A stretch of 64,000 bases of DNA from Porphyromonadaceae bacterium (GCA_021372865.1 JAJFTO010000016.1:213079-277078), one strand, 5' to 3'; shown: positions 36,114 to 45,877, counted from the first letter of the stretch. Translations and numbers: made by a program. Notes: generated by a model not told the origin, from the letters alone.

Positions 36114-36677
36114 ATGACAACCGTAACGGAAAAAATTAAGATATTGTGCGCCGACAGGAACATGTCGGCCGAGGAGCTGGCAGCAGGAGCGGGACTCACG
36201 GTGGAGCAGGTGCGACGCATCTGCGAGAGCGACTGGATTCCTTCACTGGCATCACTGATTAAAATTTCACGGGCTCTGGGTGTGCGTCTGGGCACTTTTC
36301 TCGACGACAGTGAGGAGTCGGGCCCGGTACTGAACCGAAGAAACGAGACTCAGGGGCCGGTGACCTTCACCAGCCATCAGACAACGAGCAACTCGCACAT
36401 GGACTTTATGTCGCTGGCGGCAAGCAAAGCGGGACGAAACATGGAGCCTTTCCTCATTCAAATTCATGCGGGCAACGGTAATGAATGTTGCTCCACGCAC
36501 GAAGGGGAGGAGTTCCTCTATGTGCTTGAAGGGTCCATCAGGGTGCAGTACGGTAATGAGCAGTATGTTATGCAGCCGGGTGACAGCATCTACTATGACT
36601 CCATCGTGGATCATTTGGTTACTGCGAACGACGCGGCAGGAGCAAAAATTCTGGCAGTAGTCTATTCTCCGGTTTAA
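36114..36677 (+). CDS. XRE-cupin transcriptional regulator
   Basis: 187 residues in two domains. The XRE HTH covers residues about 5-65 (EKIKILCADRNMSAEELAAG through ISRALGVRLGTFLDD). A cupin_2 barrel covers residues about 105-185 (HAGNGNECCSTHEGEEFLYVLEG, then PGDSIYYDSIVDHLVTAND). Such regulators sense a small ligand through the cupin and often control adjacent metabolism. The downstream acyl-CoA ligase starts 120 bases later on the same strand, so fatty acid or acyl-CoA sensing is a reasonable guess. This neighbour pair is frequent in Bacteroidota. Confidence 0.9.
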   Translation: MTTVTEKIKILCADRNMSAEELAAGAGLTVEQVRRICESDWIPSLASLIKISRALGVRLGTFLDDSEESGPVLNRRNETQGPVTFTSHQTTSNSHMDFMSLAASKAGRNMEPFLIQIHAGNGNECCSTHEGEEFLYVLEGSIRVQYGNEQYVMQPGDSIYYDSIVDHLVTANDAAGAKILAVVYSPV

Positions 36678-36796
36678 GGTAATCTACACTTCCATGAACG
36701 ATACAATTCAATGGAATGTGGTTACTTGCACCCGCATCTGCAAACATGCTTTGCAGATGTACTTCCCAATTGTTTACACTGATTTTTTTATCACAA

Positions 36797-38464
36797 ATGA
36801 CATACAATTTTGAACCTGTTCTTTCCGACAGAACACTGGGCGACTGGCTGGAATACTGGGCCGAAAAAACGCCTGACAAGGAATATATTGTTTATTCGGA
36901 CCGTGACCTTCGCTTTACCTGGCAAAAGTTCAACGAGCGGGTCGATCATATGGCGAAGGGACTGATTGCCATTGGTGTGACGCGCGGTACCAACGTGGGC
37001 ATCTGGGCACAAAACGTGCCGGACTGGCTTACTTTCCTTTACGCTACAGCCAAGATTGGCGCGGTGGCGGTGACGGTGAACACGAGTTACCGCACGGAGG
37101 AACTGCGTTACCTGATGCAAAACTCCGACATGCATACGCTCTGCATGACTGACGGGGTACCGGGAAGCAACTATACCGACATCATCTATGAACTGGTGCC
37201 GGAACTGAAAAAAACACAACGGGGAAAGCTGAAATCGGACTTATTTCCTGAGCTGAAGAACGTGGTCTACATTGGTCAGGAGAAATACCGGGGGATGTAC
37301 AACACGGCAGAGATCCTCCTACTGGGAAAGAATGTGGCGGACAACGAGTTTAACAGGCTGCGGTCGCTAGTCACTTGTCACGACGTGGTAAACATGCAGT
37401 ATACCTCGGGCACGACGGGCTTTCCGAAAGGGGTGATGCTCACCCACCACAACATCGCCAACAACGGCTACCTCACGGGCGTACATATGCAGTTCACGCC
37501 GGAAGACAAATGTTGCATCTGTGTGCCGCTGTTTCATTGCTTCGGTGTGGTACTGGCGACCATGTGCTGTCTCACGCATGGCAGCACGCAGGTGATGGTG
37601 GAGCGGTTCGATCCGCTGGTTACGCTGGCATCGGTACACAAGGAGCGGTGCACCGTGCTGCATGGGGTGCCGACGATGTTTATCGCCCAGCTGAATCATC
37701 CGATGTTTGGTTTGTTCGATATGCATTCACTGCGAACGGGTATCATGGCGGGCGCACTCTGTCCGGAAGAGCTGATGCGACAGGTGAACGAGCAGATGTT
37801 CATGGAACTGACGAGCGTGTATGGGATGACGGAGACATCGCCGGGGATGACGCAGACGCGGGTGGATGATCCCTTTGATGTGCGTTGCACCACGGTGGGC
37901 CGCGAGTATGAGTTCACTGAAGTAAAGGTGCTGGACCCAGAAACAGGGGAGGAGTGTCCGGTAAATGTGCCGGGAGAGATCTGCTGCCGGGGGTACAATG
38001 TGATGAAGGGTTACTACAAGAATCCGGAAGCGACGGCGCAGGTGATCGACGCCAATGGCTTCATGCATTCGGGCGACCTGGGCGTGAAGGATGAGAAGGG
38101 CAACTACCGCATTACGGGGCGCATCAAGGACATGATCATCAGGGGAGGGGAGAACATCTCACCGAAAGAGGTGGAGGATTATCTCTATCGCATGCCGGGC
38201 ATCCGCGATGTGCAGGTGGTGGCTGTGGCTTCTGAACGCTACGGCGAAGATGTGGGTGCCTTCATCATTCAGAAGGAAGGGTACCAGCTCACCACGGAAG
38301 ATGTGCGCGATTTTTGCAAGGGGCATATCGCCAAATACAAGATTCCCCGATATGTCTTCTTCGTGGATCACTTTCCGCTGACGGGTAGTGGCAAGATTCA
38401 AAAGTTCCGCCTTCGCGAGATGGCGTTGGAGCTGTGCAAAATAAATGATATCAGGATTCTGTAA
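36797..38464 (+). CDS. AMP-binding acyl-CoA ligase
   Basis: 555 residues from the ATG at 36797 ([21 protein letters not shown]); an in-frame extension to 36716 has no support. The adenylate-forming motifs are present: the phosphate loop [66 protein letters not shown], and the C-terminal lysine in [15 protein letters not shown]. The protein activates a carboxylic acid, probably a medium or long fatty acid, to acyl-AMP and then acyl-CoA. It is followed by a strong terminator and forms a two-gene unit with the XRE-cupin regulator. Confidence 0.9.
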   Translation: MTYNFEPVLSDRTLGDWLEYWAEKTPDKEYIVYSDRDLRFTWQKFNERVDHMAKGLIAIGVTRGTNVGIWAQNVPDWLTFLYATAKIGAVAVTVNTSYRTEELRYLMQNSDMHTLCMTDGVPGSNYTDIIYELVPELKKTQRGKLKSDLFPELKNVVYIGQEKYRGMYNTAEILLLGKNVADNEFNRLRSLVTCHDVVNMQYTSGTTGFPKGVMLTHHNIANNGYLTGVHMQFTPEDKCCICVPLFHCFGVVLATMCCLTHGSTQVMVERFDPLVTLASVHKERCTVLHGVPTMFIAQLNHPMFGLFDMHSLRTGIMAGALCPEELMRQVNEQMFMELTSVYGMTETSPGMTQTRVDDPFDVRCTTVGREYEFTEVKVLDPETGEECPVNVPGEICCRGYNVMKGYYKNPEATAQVIDANGFMHSGDLGVKDEKGNYRITGRIKDMIIRGGENISPKEVEDYLYRMPGIRDVQVVAVASERYGEDVGAFIIQKEGYQLTTEDVRDFCKGHIAKYKIPRYVFFVDHFPLTGSGKIQKFRLREMALELCKINDIRIL

Positions 38465-38586
38465 CGGATCCGATCAGGATTATAAACGCATGTCATGAGA
38501 TAAATATTTGTAAAAAAACTCTTTTTCTAAATACTTTCCCTGTAAAATATTGTACAGAATATTACCAGGACAGGGGTGATAACAAC

Positions 38587-38620
38587 AAAAAAAGGTATCC
38601 GTTAAAAGATACCTTTTTTA
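38587..38620 (+). terminator. Bidirectional intrinsic terminator
   Basis: AAAAAAGGTATC and GATACCTTTTTT pair around CGTTAAAA. It has T-runs on both strands, so it can end both the acyl-CoA ligase transcript and the leftward tRNA-Ala transcript. Confidence 0.85.
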
Positions 38621-38654
38621 TATTTTTGAAGTACGCTGCCGTTTGCAGTCTCTG

Positions 38655-38731
38655 TGGTGGAGATTACCGGACTCGAACCGGTCACCTCAACACTGCCAGT
38701 GTTGCGCTCTAGCCAGATGAGCTAAACCCCC
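38655..38731 (-). tRNA. tRNA-Ala (anticodon GGC)
   Basis: On the minus strand the acceptor GGGGGTT pairs with AATCTCC, including a G3-U70 pair, the alanine identity element. The D arm lies in AGCTCATCTGGCTAGAGC, and the anticodon arm is CAACA-CTGGCAG-TGTTG with anticodon GGC. The T arm is CCGG-TTCGAGT-CCGG. The discriminator is A (38658), and CCA appears encoded at 38657-38655. The promoter is immediately upstream. Confidence 0.93.
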
Positions 38732-38746
38732 GTGATTTTCGTGGTG

Positions 38747-38776
38747 CAAAGATAGAGATTTTGTTTATATTTGCAA
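38747..38776 (-). promoter_or_regulatory. Promoter of tRNA-Ala
   Basis: On the minus strand TTG (38776-38774), 19 bases, then TATCTTTG (38754-38747). Predicted start near 38743, about a dozen bases before the mature tRNA 5' end. It overlaps the divergent promoter of the DUF4286 gene. Confidence 0.8.
38766..38773 (+). promoter_or_regulatory. -7 element TATATTTG before the DUF4286-ruvC genes
   Basis: TATATTTG matches TAnnTTTG, 45 bases before the ATG at 38811. A -33 TTG is not at the ideal position. It lies between the -7 and -33 elements of the divergent tRNA promoter. Confidence 0.5.
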
Positions 38777-38810
38777 TATAAACAGAATAGAAAAACTAAA
38801 AATTGCCCAT

Positions 38811-39119
38811 ATGGTTGTTTTCAACACCACTTTTCATGTGGAAGAAGAATTACAGGAGGATTTCGTTGAGTACATGTTACAACATTTTATCCCGATGTCT
38901 ACAAAAAGTGGTCTGCTCTCATCGCCACGATTGGCGCGTGTGTTCGGAAAGGAGGAGGACGAAGGGCATTCTTATGCGATGGAGTTTATTGCAGCCGATA
39001 TTGCGGCGTTGGAACGTTGGAATGCCGATGAAAGTCAACAGGTGTTTGCACCACTTCTGGAGAAGTTTAAGGAGAAGCTCATCGGTTTTTCCACCATCAT
39101 GCAGACAATTGATTACTGA
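38811..39119 (+). CDS. DUF4286 family protein
   Basis: 102 residues, a small alpha/beta protein of the DUF4286 type: [22 protein letters not shown], then [20 protein letters not shown] and [18 protein letters not shown]. The fold resembles a ferredoxin-like dimeric barrel; function is unknown. Its TGA overlaps the ruvC ATG by one base, so translation is coupled. Co-location with ruvC is, as I recall, common in Bacteroidales. Confidence 0.85.
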   Translation: MVVFNTTFHVEEELQEDFVEYMLQHFIPMSTKSGLLSSPRLARVFGKEEDEGHSYAMEFIAADIAALERWNADESQQVFAPLLEKFKEKLIGFSTIMQTIDY

Positions 39120-39679
39120 TGCAGAAAGAACGAATTATCATGGGGATCGACCCGGGCACACTGGTGATGGGCTATGGTTTACTCCGTGTACTGGATAACA
39201 AGCCTTCGCTGATGGCGATGGGGGTGATGCAATTGGGGAAATATGGCGATCATTACCTGAAGCTTGCGAAGATTTACGCCCGCGTGATTGGCCTGATTGA
39301 GGAATTCCTCCCCGATGAACTGGCCATAGAAGCGCCTTTCTTTGGCAAGAACGTGCAGAGCATGCTCAAGCTGGGCCGTGCACAGGGTGTGGCGATGGCA
39401 GCAGCCATCTCACGCGACATACCGATATTTGAGTATGCGCCGCTGAAAATAAAGATGGCCATCACCGGAAACGGCAGGGCTGCCAAGGAACAGGTAGCCT
39501 ACATGCTGCAGAAGATCCTGCATATACCCGATGAGGACATGCTGCCGCAACTGGATGCGACGGACGGACTGGCGGCTGCATTGTGCCATTTTTACCAATC
39601 GGGCATCACCACCGGCGACAAGAAATACAGGGACTGGAAAGATTTTGCCAGCCACAATCAGAATAAAATAAGGAGATAA
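39119..39679 (+). CDS. ruvC: Crossover junction endodeoxyribonuclease RuvC
   Basis: 186 residues with the RNase-H-like fold of RuvC. The first catalytic Asp is in [16 protein letters not shown], the Glu in [27 protein letters not shown], and the C-terminal Asp pair in [17 protein letters not shown]. It resolves Holliday junctions together with RuvAB, which are not in the window. Length is normal. It is translationally coupled to the DUF4286 gene. Confidence 0.95.
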   Translation: MQKERIIMGIDPGTLVMGYGLLRVLDNKPSLMAMGVMQLGKYGDHYLKLAKIYARVIGLIEEFLPDELAIEAPFFGKNVQSMLKLGRAQGVAMAAAISRDIPIFEYAPLKIKMAITGNGRAAKEQVAYMLQKILHIPDEDMLPQLDATDGLAAALCHFYQSGITTGDKKYRDWKDFASHNQNKIRR

Positions 39680-39698
39680 AAAATTTTCCCCTTTTTTC

Positions 39699-39730
39699 TT
39701 GCAAATAACTCCCAATCTTTTTTAACTTTG
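39699..39730 (+). promoter_or_regulatory. Promoter in front of the HU/SPOR gene
   Basis: TTG (39699-39701), 21 bases, then TAACTTTG (39723-39730), a full consensus match. The predicted start, about 39734-39737, coincides with the ATG at 39735. Confidence 0.65.
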
Positions 39731-39734
39731 CCCT

Positions 39735-40703
39735 ATGAATGAAATGATTTCGCACATAGAATTTCTGTTGCATGAGCACAACTGCGTGATCATTCCCGGC
39801 TTTGGCGGTTTTGTGGTCAATACGATACCTTCCCGCAGAGATGGTATTGCCACATTTCATGCGCCTGCATGCGAGCTGGTGTTTAACCGTGACCTTACCC
39901 ACAACGACGGACTGCTGGCAGAGTCATACATGAAAAGCGAACAGCTGATGTTTGAAGCCGCCATGATACGTATCGAAAAGGGCGTGGAGGAGCTGAAACT
40001 GCAGTTGCAGGAAATGCATCATGTGGATATGGGTAAACTGGGTAAATTCACCATGAGCGATGAGAAACGATTTACCTATACACCGGCTGATTTTGTACGC
40101 CCGGCTTTGTTTGGACTGACCGCTGCTTCTCTCAGGCCACTCGTGCAGATGCAACCTGTCGCACCGATGAAGCAGGCAGAACCGGAAAAAAGATGGCATA
40201 GCCGGGGTATGAGTGTAGCTGCTGCTGTGGCTGCGCTGCTTATTTTGATCCTGTTCCCGGTGAGCGACTCCCACAGCGGCCATCAATTGGCTGAAATGAT
40301 TGCCGAAACATCGTTGTTCGGAAACAAACCGGCAGAGACACATATCCAGGAAAATGGTTTATCGGTTAAACAGACAGCCGTGAAATCGGACGTTGTGCCG
40401 TTACAACCGGCCCCGGAAGCAGTAACTGTTACGGCTACACAGAATGAATCTCAGCAGGTTGCAGCCACCGGTCCCCGTTTCTACGTGGTGATGGGTGTTT
40501 ACGAATTGCCCGATGTGGCACAAAAAATGATTGAGACACTCTCTAATGAGGGATTTACACAGACAGGCAGCCTGAAACGTCCGGGACGTATTGATGTGTT
40601 TGCTGCATCTTTCACCGACGAAACTGAAGCGGCAGACTTTTTGAGAGAAGTACATAAAAAACATCCTTCGCATGCTGATGCATGGATTTTAAAAAAGAAA
40701 TAA
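39735..40703 (+). CDS. HU-CCDC81 and SPOR domain membrane protein
   Basis: 322 residues. The N-terminal 110 residues form the Bacteroidota HU-CCDC81 pair (MISHIEFLLHEHNCVIIPGFGGFVV, then VDMGKLGKFTMSDEKRFTY), expected to bind DNA or act as an adaptor in the cytoplasm. One transmembrane helix follows at about residues 158-175 (SVAAAVAALLILILFPV). The C-terminal SPOR domain (FYVVMGVYELPDVAQKMIETL to HPSHADAWILKKK) should bind denuded septal peptidoglycan. The topology links the nucleoid or cytoplasm with the division site. ATG at 39735 fits family N-termini, while ATG at 39744 is the alternative suggested by the promoter position. Confidence 0.88.
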   Translation: MNEMISHIEFLLHEHNCVIIPGFGGFVVNTIPSRRDGIATFHAPACELVFNRDLTHNDGLLAESYMKSEQLMFEAAMIRIEKGVEELKLQLQEMHHVDMGKLGKFTMSDEKRFTYTPADFVRPALFGLTAASLRPLVQMQPVAPMKQAEPEKRWHSRGMSVAAAVAALLILILFPVSDSHSGHQLAEMIAETSLFGNKPAETHIQENGLSVKQTAVKSDVVPLQPAPEAVTVTATQNESQQVAATGPRFYVVMGVYELPDVAQKMIETLSNEGFTQTGSLKRPGRIDVFAASFTDETEAADFLREVHKKHPSHADAWILKKK

Positions 40704-40704
40704 T

Positions 40705-40821
40705 ATGTCACTGAAATGCAATATTGTCACAGGATTCATTCTCTATTGGGCGTATGAATTGTACCGGTACAGGAAGAGAGTGGTGCCACCCATGGACCGT
40801 TTCCGTTTTCCCGATTTCTAA
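40705..40821 (+). CDS. Possible 38-residue small protein
   Basis: An ATG two bases after the SPOR gene stop opens 38 codons (MSLKCNIVTGFILYWAYELY, then RYRKRVVPPMDRFRFPDF). It has a short hydrophobic helix followed by basic residues, like a small membrane-associated peptide. Tight spacing would allow translational coupling. I recognise no family, so this may be chance. From 40822 to 40932 I see nothing else. Confidence 0.3.
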   Translation: MSLKCNIVTGFILYWAYELYRYRKRVVPPMDRFRFPDF

Positions 40822-40932
40822 TTTTATTATTTAACATTCAGGACAACAGTTTGTTGACCAGATTTAAATTGAAGCCATGCTCTTACGATGAAAGAGCGTT
40901 GCGATGATTTTCTATATTAAAAAAATTATATC

Positions 40933-42993
40933 ATGTATAAAAGATTTATACTACTTTATGTGGTGATATTTGTTATTCATTGTACCATCCTGGCGGCCAA
41001 TATAAAACAAAAGCCAACGAAAGAAAAACCCAACATTATCTTTATTCTGGCAGACGATCTCGGTTATGGCGATTTGGGTGTCCTTAATCAAAATCAAAGG
41101 GAAAAACAGCACCTGCCTCATCTGGTCACACCATCCCTCGATAAGATGGCGGCACAGGGAGCCATTCTTTCAAACTCCTATTGTAATGCACCTGTCAGTG
41201 TCTCCTCCCGTTCGTCTTTGCTAAGCGGTACGACACAAGGTCATGCTGTGGTACGTGACAATCAGTTCGACAGAGAGCTTGAGGACAACTACAATATGGC
41301 AAACACATTGAAAAATGTGGGCTATGCCACGGTGGCTATTGGCAAATGGGGCCTTCAGGGAAAAGAAAAAACCGACACAGGCTGGCCGGCACATCCTCTA
41401 AAAAGAGGTTTCGACTACTATTATGGTTATATTCGCCACAGCGATGGGCACGAGCATTATCCCAAGGAGGGATTATATCGCAAAAGTAAAGAGGTGTATG
41501 AAAACAACAAGGTGGTAACCGATGACCTTGATAAATGTTATACCGGAGACTTATTTACTGCCAAGGCAAAACAATGGATCATAGACCATAACAAAACACA
41601 AAAGGAGAATCCCTTCTTTATGTATCTTGCTTACGATACACCCCACGCTGTCATCGAGTTGCCCACGCAGGCCTATCCAGAAGGAAGCGGTTTAAAAGGT
41701 GGACTCCGGTGGTTGGGAGAAAAGGGCCATATGATCAATACAGCATCGGGAGATATTGATTCGTGGATATCGACGAGTTTTGTAAATAAAACATACGATG
41801 ACGATGGCAACCCAATGACACCGGAAAAACCCTGGCCGGATGTGTACAAAAGATACGCAACCGTAGTGGAAAGGCTGGATGCCCAGGTGGGTGATATACT
41901 GCAGCTTTTGAAAGACCTCGGTATTGACAGAAATACTTTAATCGTATTTACTTCCGACAACGGGCCTTCACAGGAGTCTTATTTGAAGGAAAATTATACG
42001 CCGGAGTTTTTCAGGGGCTATGGTCCATTTGATGGAATTAAAAGAGATGTGTGGGAAGGAGGGGTAAGAGTGCCTGTCTTTGTGCAATGGACTGGAAAAA
42101 TACAAAAAGGGATCACTGTGGACACACCCACCATGTCATCAAACTGGCTCGCTACCTTTCTGGCGGCAGCGGGCTACAAAGCTCCTGTCAGGACTGATGG
42201 CGTTTCTTTGCTGCCTTCACTTTTGAAAACTGGCAAACAACAACCTTCCACAGTGTATGTCGAGTATTTTAACGATGGCAAAACTCCCGACTACAAAGAT
42301 TTTGAAGCCTATCGCAGAAAGAAAATGCGTGGACAGATGCAGATGCTAAGGTTGGGGAATTATCTGGGTGTGCGCTATGATATAAAAGACCACTCCGATG
42401 ATTTTGAAATTTTTGATGTCTCTAAAGATGCCAAGGAAACGAAAAACCTGGCGACCTCGATGCCTCAGCTACAACAACAAATGAAAGACCGGGTGCTGCA
42501 ACTGCGAATGCCGAGTGAGGAAGCACAAAGGCCATATGACAAAGAGTTTGTTCCTCCGTTAAAAGAAGGAGTGAGCAAAACAGGTATCACGTGGAAAGAA
42601 TATGCAGGCGACTATATCTGGGTTCCACAAACATATGAACTTACTCCCTCAAGGATGGGGCAGAAGCCAAAAAACAGCGGATTTAATATCACGAATTCAA
42701 AAAACGGGGTAATCACTTACGAAGGAACGATTAAAGTGCCTGCCGATGACGAATATTCGTTTTACTTGACTACAAATGGGAAGGCCTTTTTAAAAATTCA
42801 TGACGCCTCTGTAATTGATGCAGATTACAACTATCGGGCAGGTTCGGAGAGAATTGGAAAAATTAAGCTGAAAGCGGGATTGCATCCTTTCAAACTGACC
42901 GCCTTAAAAAATTCGCAAAGTACGGAACTCTCCTTAGACTGGAGCAGTGACCACTTTTCGAAGAAAGCTCTGGCAGACGAAAATTTTTATTAA
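40933..42993 (+). CDS. Sulfatase with C-terminal PA14-like domain, variant SVSSR motif
   Basis: 686 residues with a signal peptide (ILLYVVIFVIHCTILAA). The sulfatase core has IIFILADDLGYGDLGVL and HAVVRDN, plus GKWGLQGKEK and FMYLAYDTPHAVIELP. The maturation site reads SVSSR (S89-R93), lacking the Pro or Ala normally two residues after the modified residue. Residues about 580-686 form a PA14-like beta-sandwich (VITYEGTIKVPADDEYSFYLTTNGKA, LKAGLHPFKLTALK) that could bind carbohydrate. The gene stands alone and converges on the TonB-dependent protein gene with stop codons overlapping by four bases. Family assignment is firm; activity depends on whether the variant motif is matured. Confidence 0.88.
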   Translation: MYKRFILLYVVIFVIHCTILAANIKQKPTKEKPNIIFILADDLGYGDLGVLNQNQREKQHLPHLVTPSLDKMAAQGAILSNSYCNAPVSVSSRSSLLSGTTQGHAVVRDNQFDRELEDNYNMANTLKNVGYATVAIGKWGLQGKEKTDTGWPAHPLKRGFDYYYGYIRHSDGHEHYPKEGLYRKSKEVYENNKVVTDDLDKCYTGDLFTAKAKQWIIDHNKTQKENPFFMYLAYDTPHAVIELPTQAYPEGSGLKGGLRWLGEKGHMINTASGDIDSWISTSFVNKTYDDDGNPMTPEKPWPDVYKRYATVVERLDAQVGDILQLLKDLGIDRNTLIVFTSDNGPSQESYLKENYTPEFFRGYGPFDGIKRDVWEGGVRVPVFVQWTGKIQKGITVDTPTMSSNWLATFLAAAGYKAPVRTDGVSLLPSLLKTGKQQPSTVYVEYFNDGKTPDYKDFEAYRRKKMRGQMQMLRLGNYLGVRYDIKDHSDDFEIFDVSKDAKETKNLATSMPQLQQQMKDRVLQLRMPSEEAQRPYDKEFVPPLKEGVSKTGITWKEYAGDYIWVPQTYELTPSRMGQKPKNSGFNITNSKNGVITYEGTIKVPADDEYSFYLTTNGKAFLKIHDASVIDADYNYRAGSERIGKIKLKAGLHPFKLTALKNSQSTELSLDWSSDHFSKKALADENFY

Positions 42994-45740
42994 GAATTCC
43001 TGCCTCCTTTGATAATTTTCTTTTGCTCAACGTGGCGGGACGACTTTTTATTAAATACGTTGAAACGATACACAAAGTGAACAATGAAATAGCTTGTCAG
43101 TGTATTGGTCGTGGTATCACGAATAAAATTCGATGTAACATTCCTGCGAATACTACTGCGCTGTTGCAAAATGTCGTATATCTTCACCCGGATAAGTCCG
43201 TTCTTTTGTTTCAATATCTGTTTTTCGATAGATGCATTCCAGAGCGTTTCATTCTGCTTAAAGCCATCAGAATAACCTGAGTTGGTGGAGTAGCGGATGT
43301 CGCTTTGAAGGCTTATGTTGAACGGAAGATAAATGGTGGTGTAGGCAGAGCTTCCATAATTGAAATATTCCCTGTCCTGCTTCCCTTCCAAGCTGTTTTT
43401 TACCTTGTTGTAGGAGACATTGCCCCTGACTGAAAACTGAAACTTTGACGAGCTATAATTGAAGCCCAGGTTTTCTGAAAGGTTGGTCTGCCTGCTGATA
43501 TTCTCCTCATTGTTTGAAAAGCCGTTGGTGACCCTGTAACTGGCATAGGAGGAGCTTGAAAAAGTGAGTTTTTTGGTGAAAAGCGGTTGTGAGGTAATAA
43601 AACGGATGTCTCCGTTCCAGTTGCCGCTCACATTCCGGAAAGTATTCTCCTTACGCCCTGTCTCAGGATCGGTGAAACGGGAGGTGACTATTGCATTCAA
43701 CGTATAATCGAAACTGCCGGAGATCATCTGAAAACGATTCTCCTGTGGTTTTGAGTTTTGGTAGCGTAGACTCATACTGTGCAAAAATTCCGGCTTAAGA
43801 TCGGGATTTCCGTAGGTGATGTTCAGTGGATTGCTCACGTCGACCACAGGCGATATCTGATTCATGGCGGGTTGATCGGTACTCCCCGTATAAGTGAAAC
43901 GCAAATTTCTCTGCCGCGACCAATAATAATTGAGTTGCGCATTGGGGGAATAGTTGATCATATTTTGTGAGATATCACTGATGAGTGAGTCACCGATATA
44001 GGTATTTCTTTTTGAGGAGGAGGGGTAGACACTGAAGCCTACATTGTAATTGTATTTTTCACTTCTCGACCTGAAACTGATTCCGGCATCCTGATTCACC
44101 GAATTGTTGTCGTTCATTTTGCTGTACTTTTTATCAAAGACGGTGTAGTTGCCTTCCTCATCGCGGGTGCGTGTATCTTTGTCCGATTTGGATTCTCCTT
44201 TCCGGTAGTTATAGGAAAGCTGAAGGGAATTACCTTTTCCCAGCGGCTCCACATACGAAAAGTTACCGCTCAGGTTCGATCCGCTGTTGGTGTTGGTGAT
44301 GCGCTGGTTGAGCAGATCGTCGGCACGCTTTCCGGAATAGTATGTGTTGGAGATGTTCGCCGATTTATTCTCTGAATTATTCGAACGGATATTGAGCCCC
44401 ACATTGATACTTCGGCCCCGCTTCCCAAGACGACGGTGGATGTTGAGGTTGCCACTGATATTATTCCCGTTTCCGTGTGAATTGAAGTCGGCATTTCCGT
44501 AATTGATGGTATCGCCCGTAACACGGGTCGTGGAGAACTGATCGGCCTCTACGTCGTTACTGCTGCTGAAGCCGAGGGTGGGACGGAATACGAACGTAGT
44601 CATTGAGTCGGGCTTCCACTCGAGACGTACATCCATATTCAGACTTTCATCAAGGTTGTGAGAACGATTATTCTGATCTTCATAGGTGTCACCCTTACTC
44701 AACAGGTTCTGGGTATATACCTTCGAGAGTGATTCTGACCCGTTGTTGGCGTAACGAATGTTGCCATTTACCTCCAGCTTTTCCGATACTTCCTTGTTGA
44801 AGTTGAACCCGCTGTTGGCCGCCGTGTTGACACCGTTTCCGCCACCGCTCCTTGTCCTTCCGCTACTGCGTCCGTTGGCTGATCCCAGGTCGGCGACACC
44901 TGCGTTATTGGTGTTGTTCATACCTCCCGTGAAGGTCATCTGTTCATCCTTGCGCATACGATTGACCATGGCATTCAGTTCGTAACGTTCCTGACTGCCA
45001 TATCCGGCAAAGGCATTGCCGAAGGCTCCCTTCTTCATATCGGGACGGACAGTGAGATTGATGATCATCTCTTCCTTTCCATCGTCGAAACCGGTCATCT
45101 TCTCCATCTCCGACTTATTGTCGATGATCTGCAGCTTCTCGATCATCTTGGCAGGCAGGTTTTTAGAGGCGATCTTTGGATCATCGCTGAAGAACTCTTT
45201 GCCATCGACAAATATCTTTTTTATTTCCTTTCCCTGTACTTTGATTACTCCACTCGCATCGATCTCCACACCGGTCATCTGCTTCAGCAGATCTTCAACC
45301 ACAGCCATCTCCGTCACCTTGTAAGTGGAGGCATTGTACTCCACGGTGTCGCCCCGGACCTGAATTTCGGGAGGTATTGCAGTGATTACTGCTTCACCAA
45401 GCATAATGGATTGTTCCTGTAAAGCAATGGTGTCGAGCTGTAGGGCCGGCTGTGAGGAGGAGAGGTTGAATTCCTGAAAGTAGGGAGCATAACCCATAAA
45501 GGAAATCTGTGCTATGTAATTACCCTGTCTTATGGGGATAAGGAAGGTCCCTTCGCCGCTGGAAGAGGTACCGGTGACCAGCGTGCTGTCTTCCGGGTCA
45601 AGTATGCGGATGGTGGCTGCAGGAATAACTTCTCCTGTGTTTTTATCGATGATCTTTCCAGAGAGGGTTCCCATGAGGGTTTGCGCCTGAATGGAAGTGA
45701 ATAGGGACGATATCATCAAAAGAAAAAATGTCTTTTTCAT
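42990..45740 (-). CDS. TonB-dependent receptor-like outer-membrane beta-barrel protein
   Basis: 916 residues. A signal peptide ends SIQAQ, then comes a carboxypeptidase-regulatory-like domain (GKIIDKNTGEVIPAATIRIL, residues about 28-110). A plug-like segment with VEYNASTYKVTEMAVVEDLLKQMTGVEID and KEIKKIFVDGKEFF follows, and then a long barrel of the OMP_b-brl_3 type. It is the short-plug class without a partner SusD. A low-complexity glycine/serine/asparagine loop lies near residues 275-310. Such proteins are thought to import or export peptides, metals or siderophores; substrate is unknown. It has its own strong promoter. Confidence 0.85.
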   Translation of the reverse strand: MKKTFFLLMISSLFTSIQAQTLMGTLSGKIIDKNTGEVIPAATIRILDPEDSTLVTGTSSSGEGTFLIPIRQGNYIAQISFMGYAPYFQEFNLSSSQPALQLDTIALQEQSIMLGEAVITAIPPEIQVRGDTVEYNASTYKVTEMAVVEDLLKQMTGVEIDASGVIKVQGKEIKKIFVDGKEFFSDDPKIASKNLPAKMIEKLQIIDNKSEMEKMTGFDDGKEEMIINLTVRPDMKKGAFGNAFAGYGSQERYELNAMVNRMRKDEQMTFTGGMNNTNNAGVADLGSANGRSSGRTRSGGGNGVNTAANSGFNFNKEVSEKLEVNGNIRYANNGSESLSKVYTQNLLSKGDTYEDQNNRSHNLDESLNMDVRLEWKPDSMTTFVFRPTLGFSSSNDVEADQFSTTRVTGDTINYGNADFNSHGNGNNISGNLNIHRRLGKRGRSINVGLNIRSNNSENKSANISNTYYSGKRADDLLNQRITNTNSGSNLSGNFSYVEPLGKGNSLQLSYNYRKGESKSDKDTRTRDEEGNYTVFDKKYSKMNDNNSVNQDAGISFRSRSEKYNYNVGFSVYPSSSKRNTYIGDSLISDISQNMINYSPNAQLNYYWSRQRNLRFTYTGSTDQPAMNQISPVVDVSNPLNITYGNPDLKPEFLHSMSLRYQNSKPQENRFQMISGSFDYTLNAIVTSRFTDPETGRKENTFRNVSGNWNGDIRFITSQPLFTKKLTFSSSSYASYRVTNGFSNNEENISRQTNLSENLGFNYSSSKFQFSVRGNVSYNKVKNSLEGKQDREYFNYGSSAYTTIYLPFNISLQSDIRYSTNSGYSDGFKQNETLWNASIEKQILKQKNGLIRVKIYDILQQRSSIRRNVTSNFIRDTTTNTLTSYFIVHFVYRFNVFNKKSSRHVEQKKIIKGGRNS

Positions 45741-45785
45741 CAGCTAATTTGAAAGCGTTGAATACATGATTACGCATCACTATGG

Positions 45786-45816
45786 CAAAGATAGAAATAA
45801 TGACGTTGGACTTCAA
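45786..45816 (-). promoter_or_regulatory. Promoter of the TonB-dependent protein gene
   Basis: On the minus strand TTG (45816-45814), 20 bases, then TATCTTTG (45793-45786), a perfect consensus. Predicted start near 45782, leaving a leader of about 42 bases. Confidence 0.8.
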
Positions 45817-45877
45817 GTGAAATAGATGAATCGCTATTTTTCATCGATGAACGGGGTGAATACATCTGAAAACTTTG

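Noticed and set aside
37375..37869. 164-codon frame overlapping the acyl-CoA ligase
   Set aside because: Same-strand shifted frame inside a well-conserved enzyme; composition is that of an out-of-frame translation.
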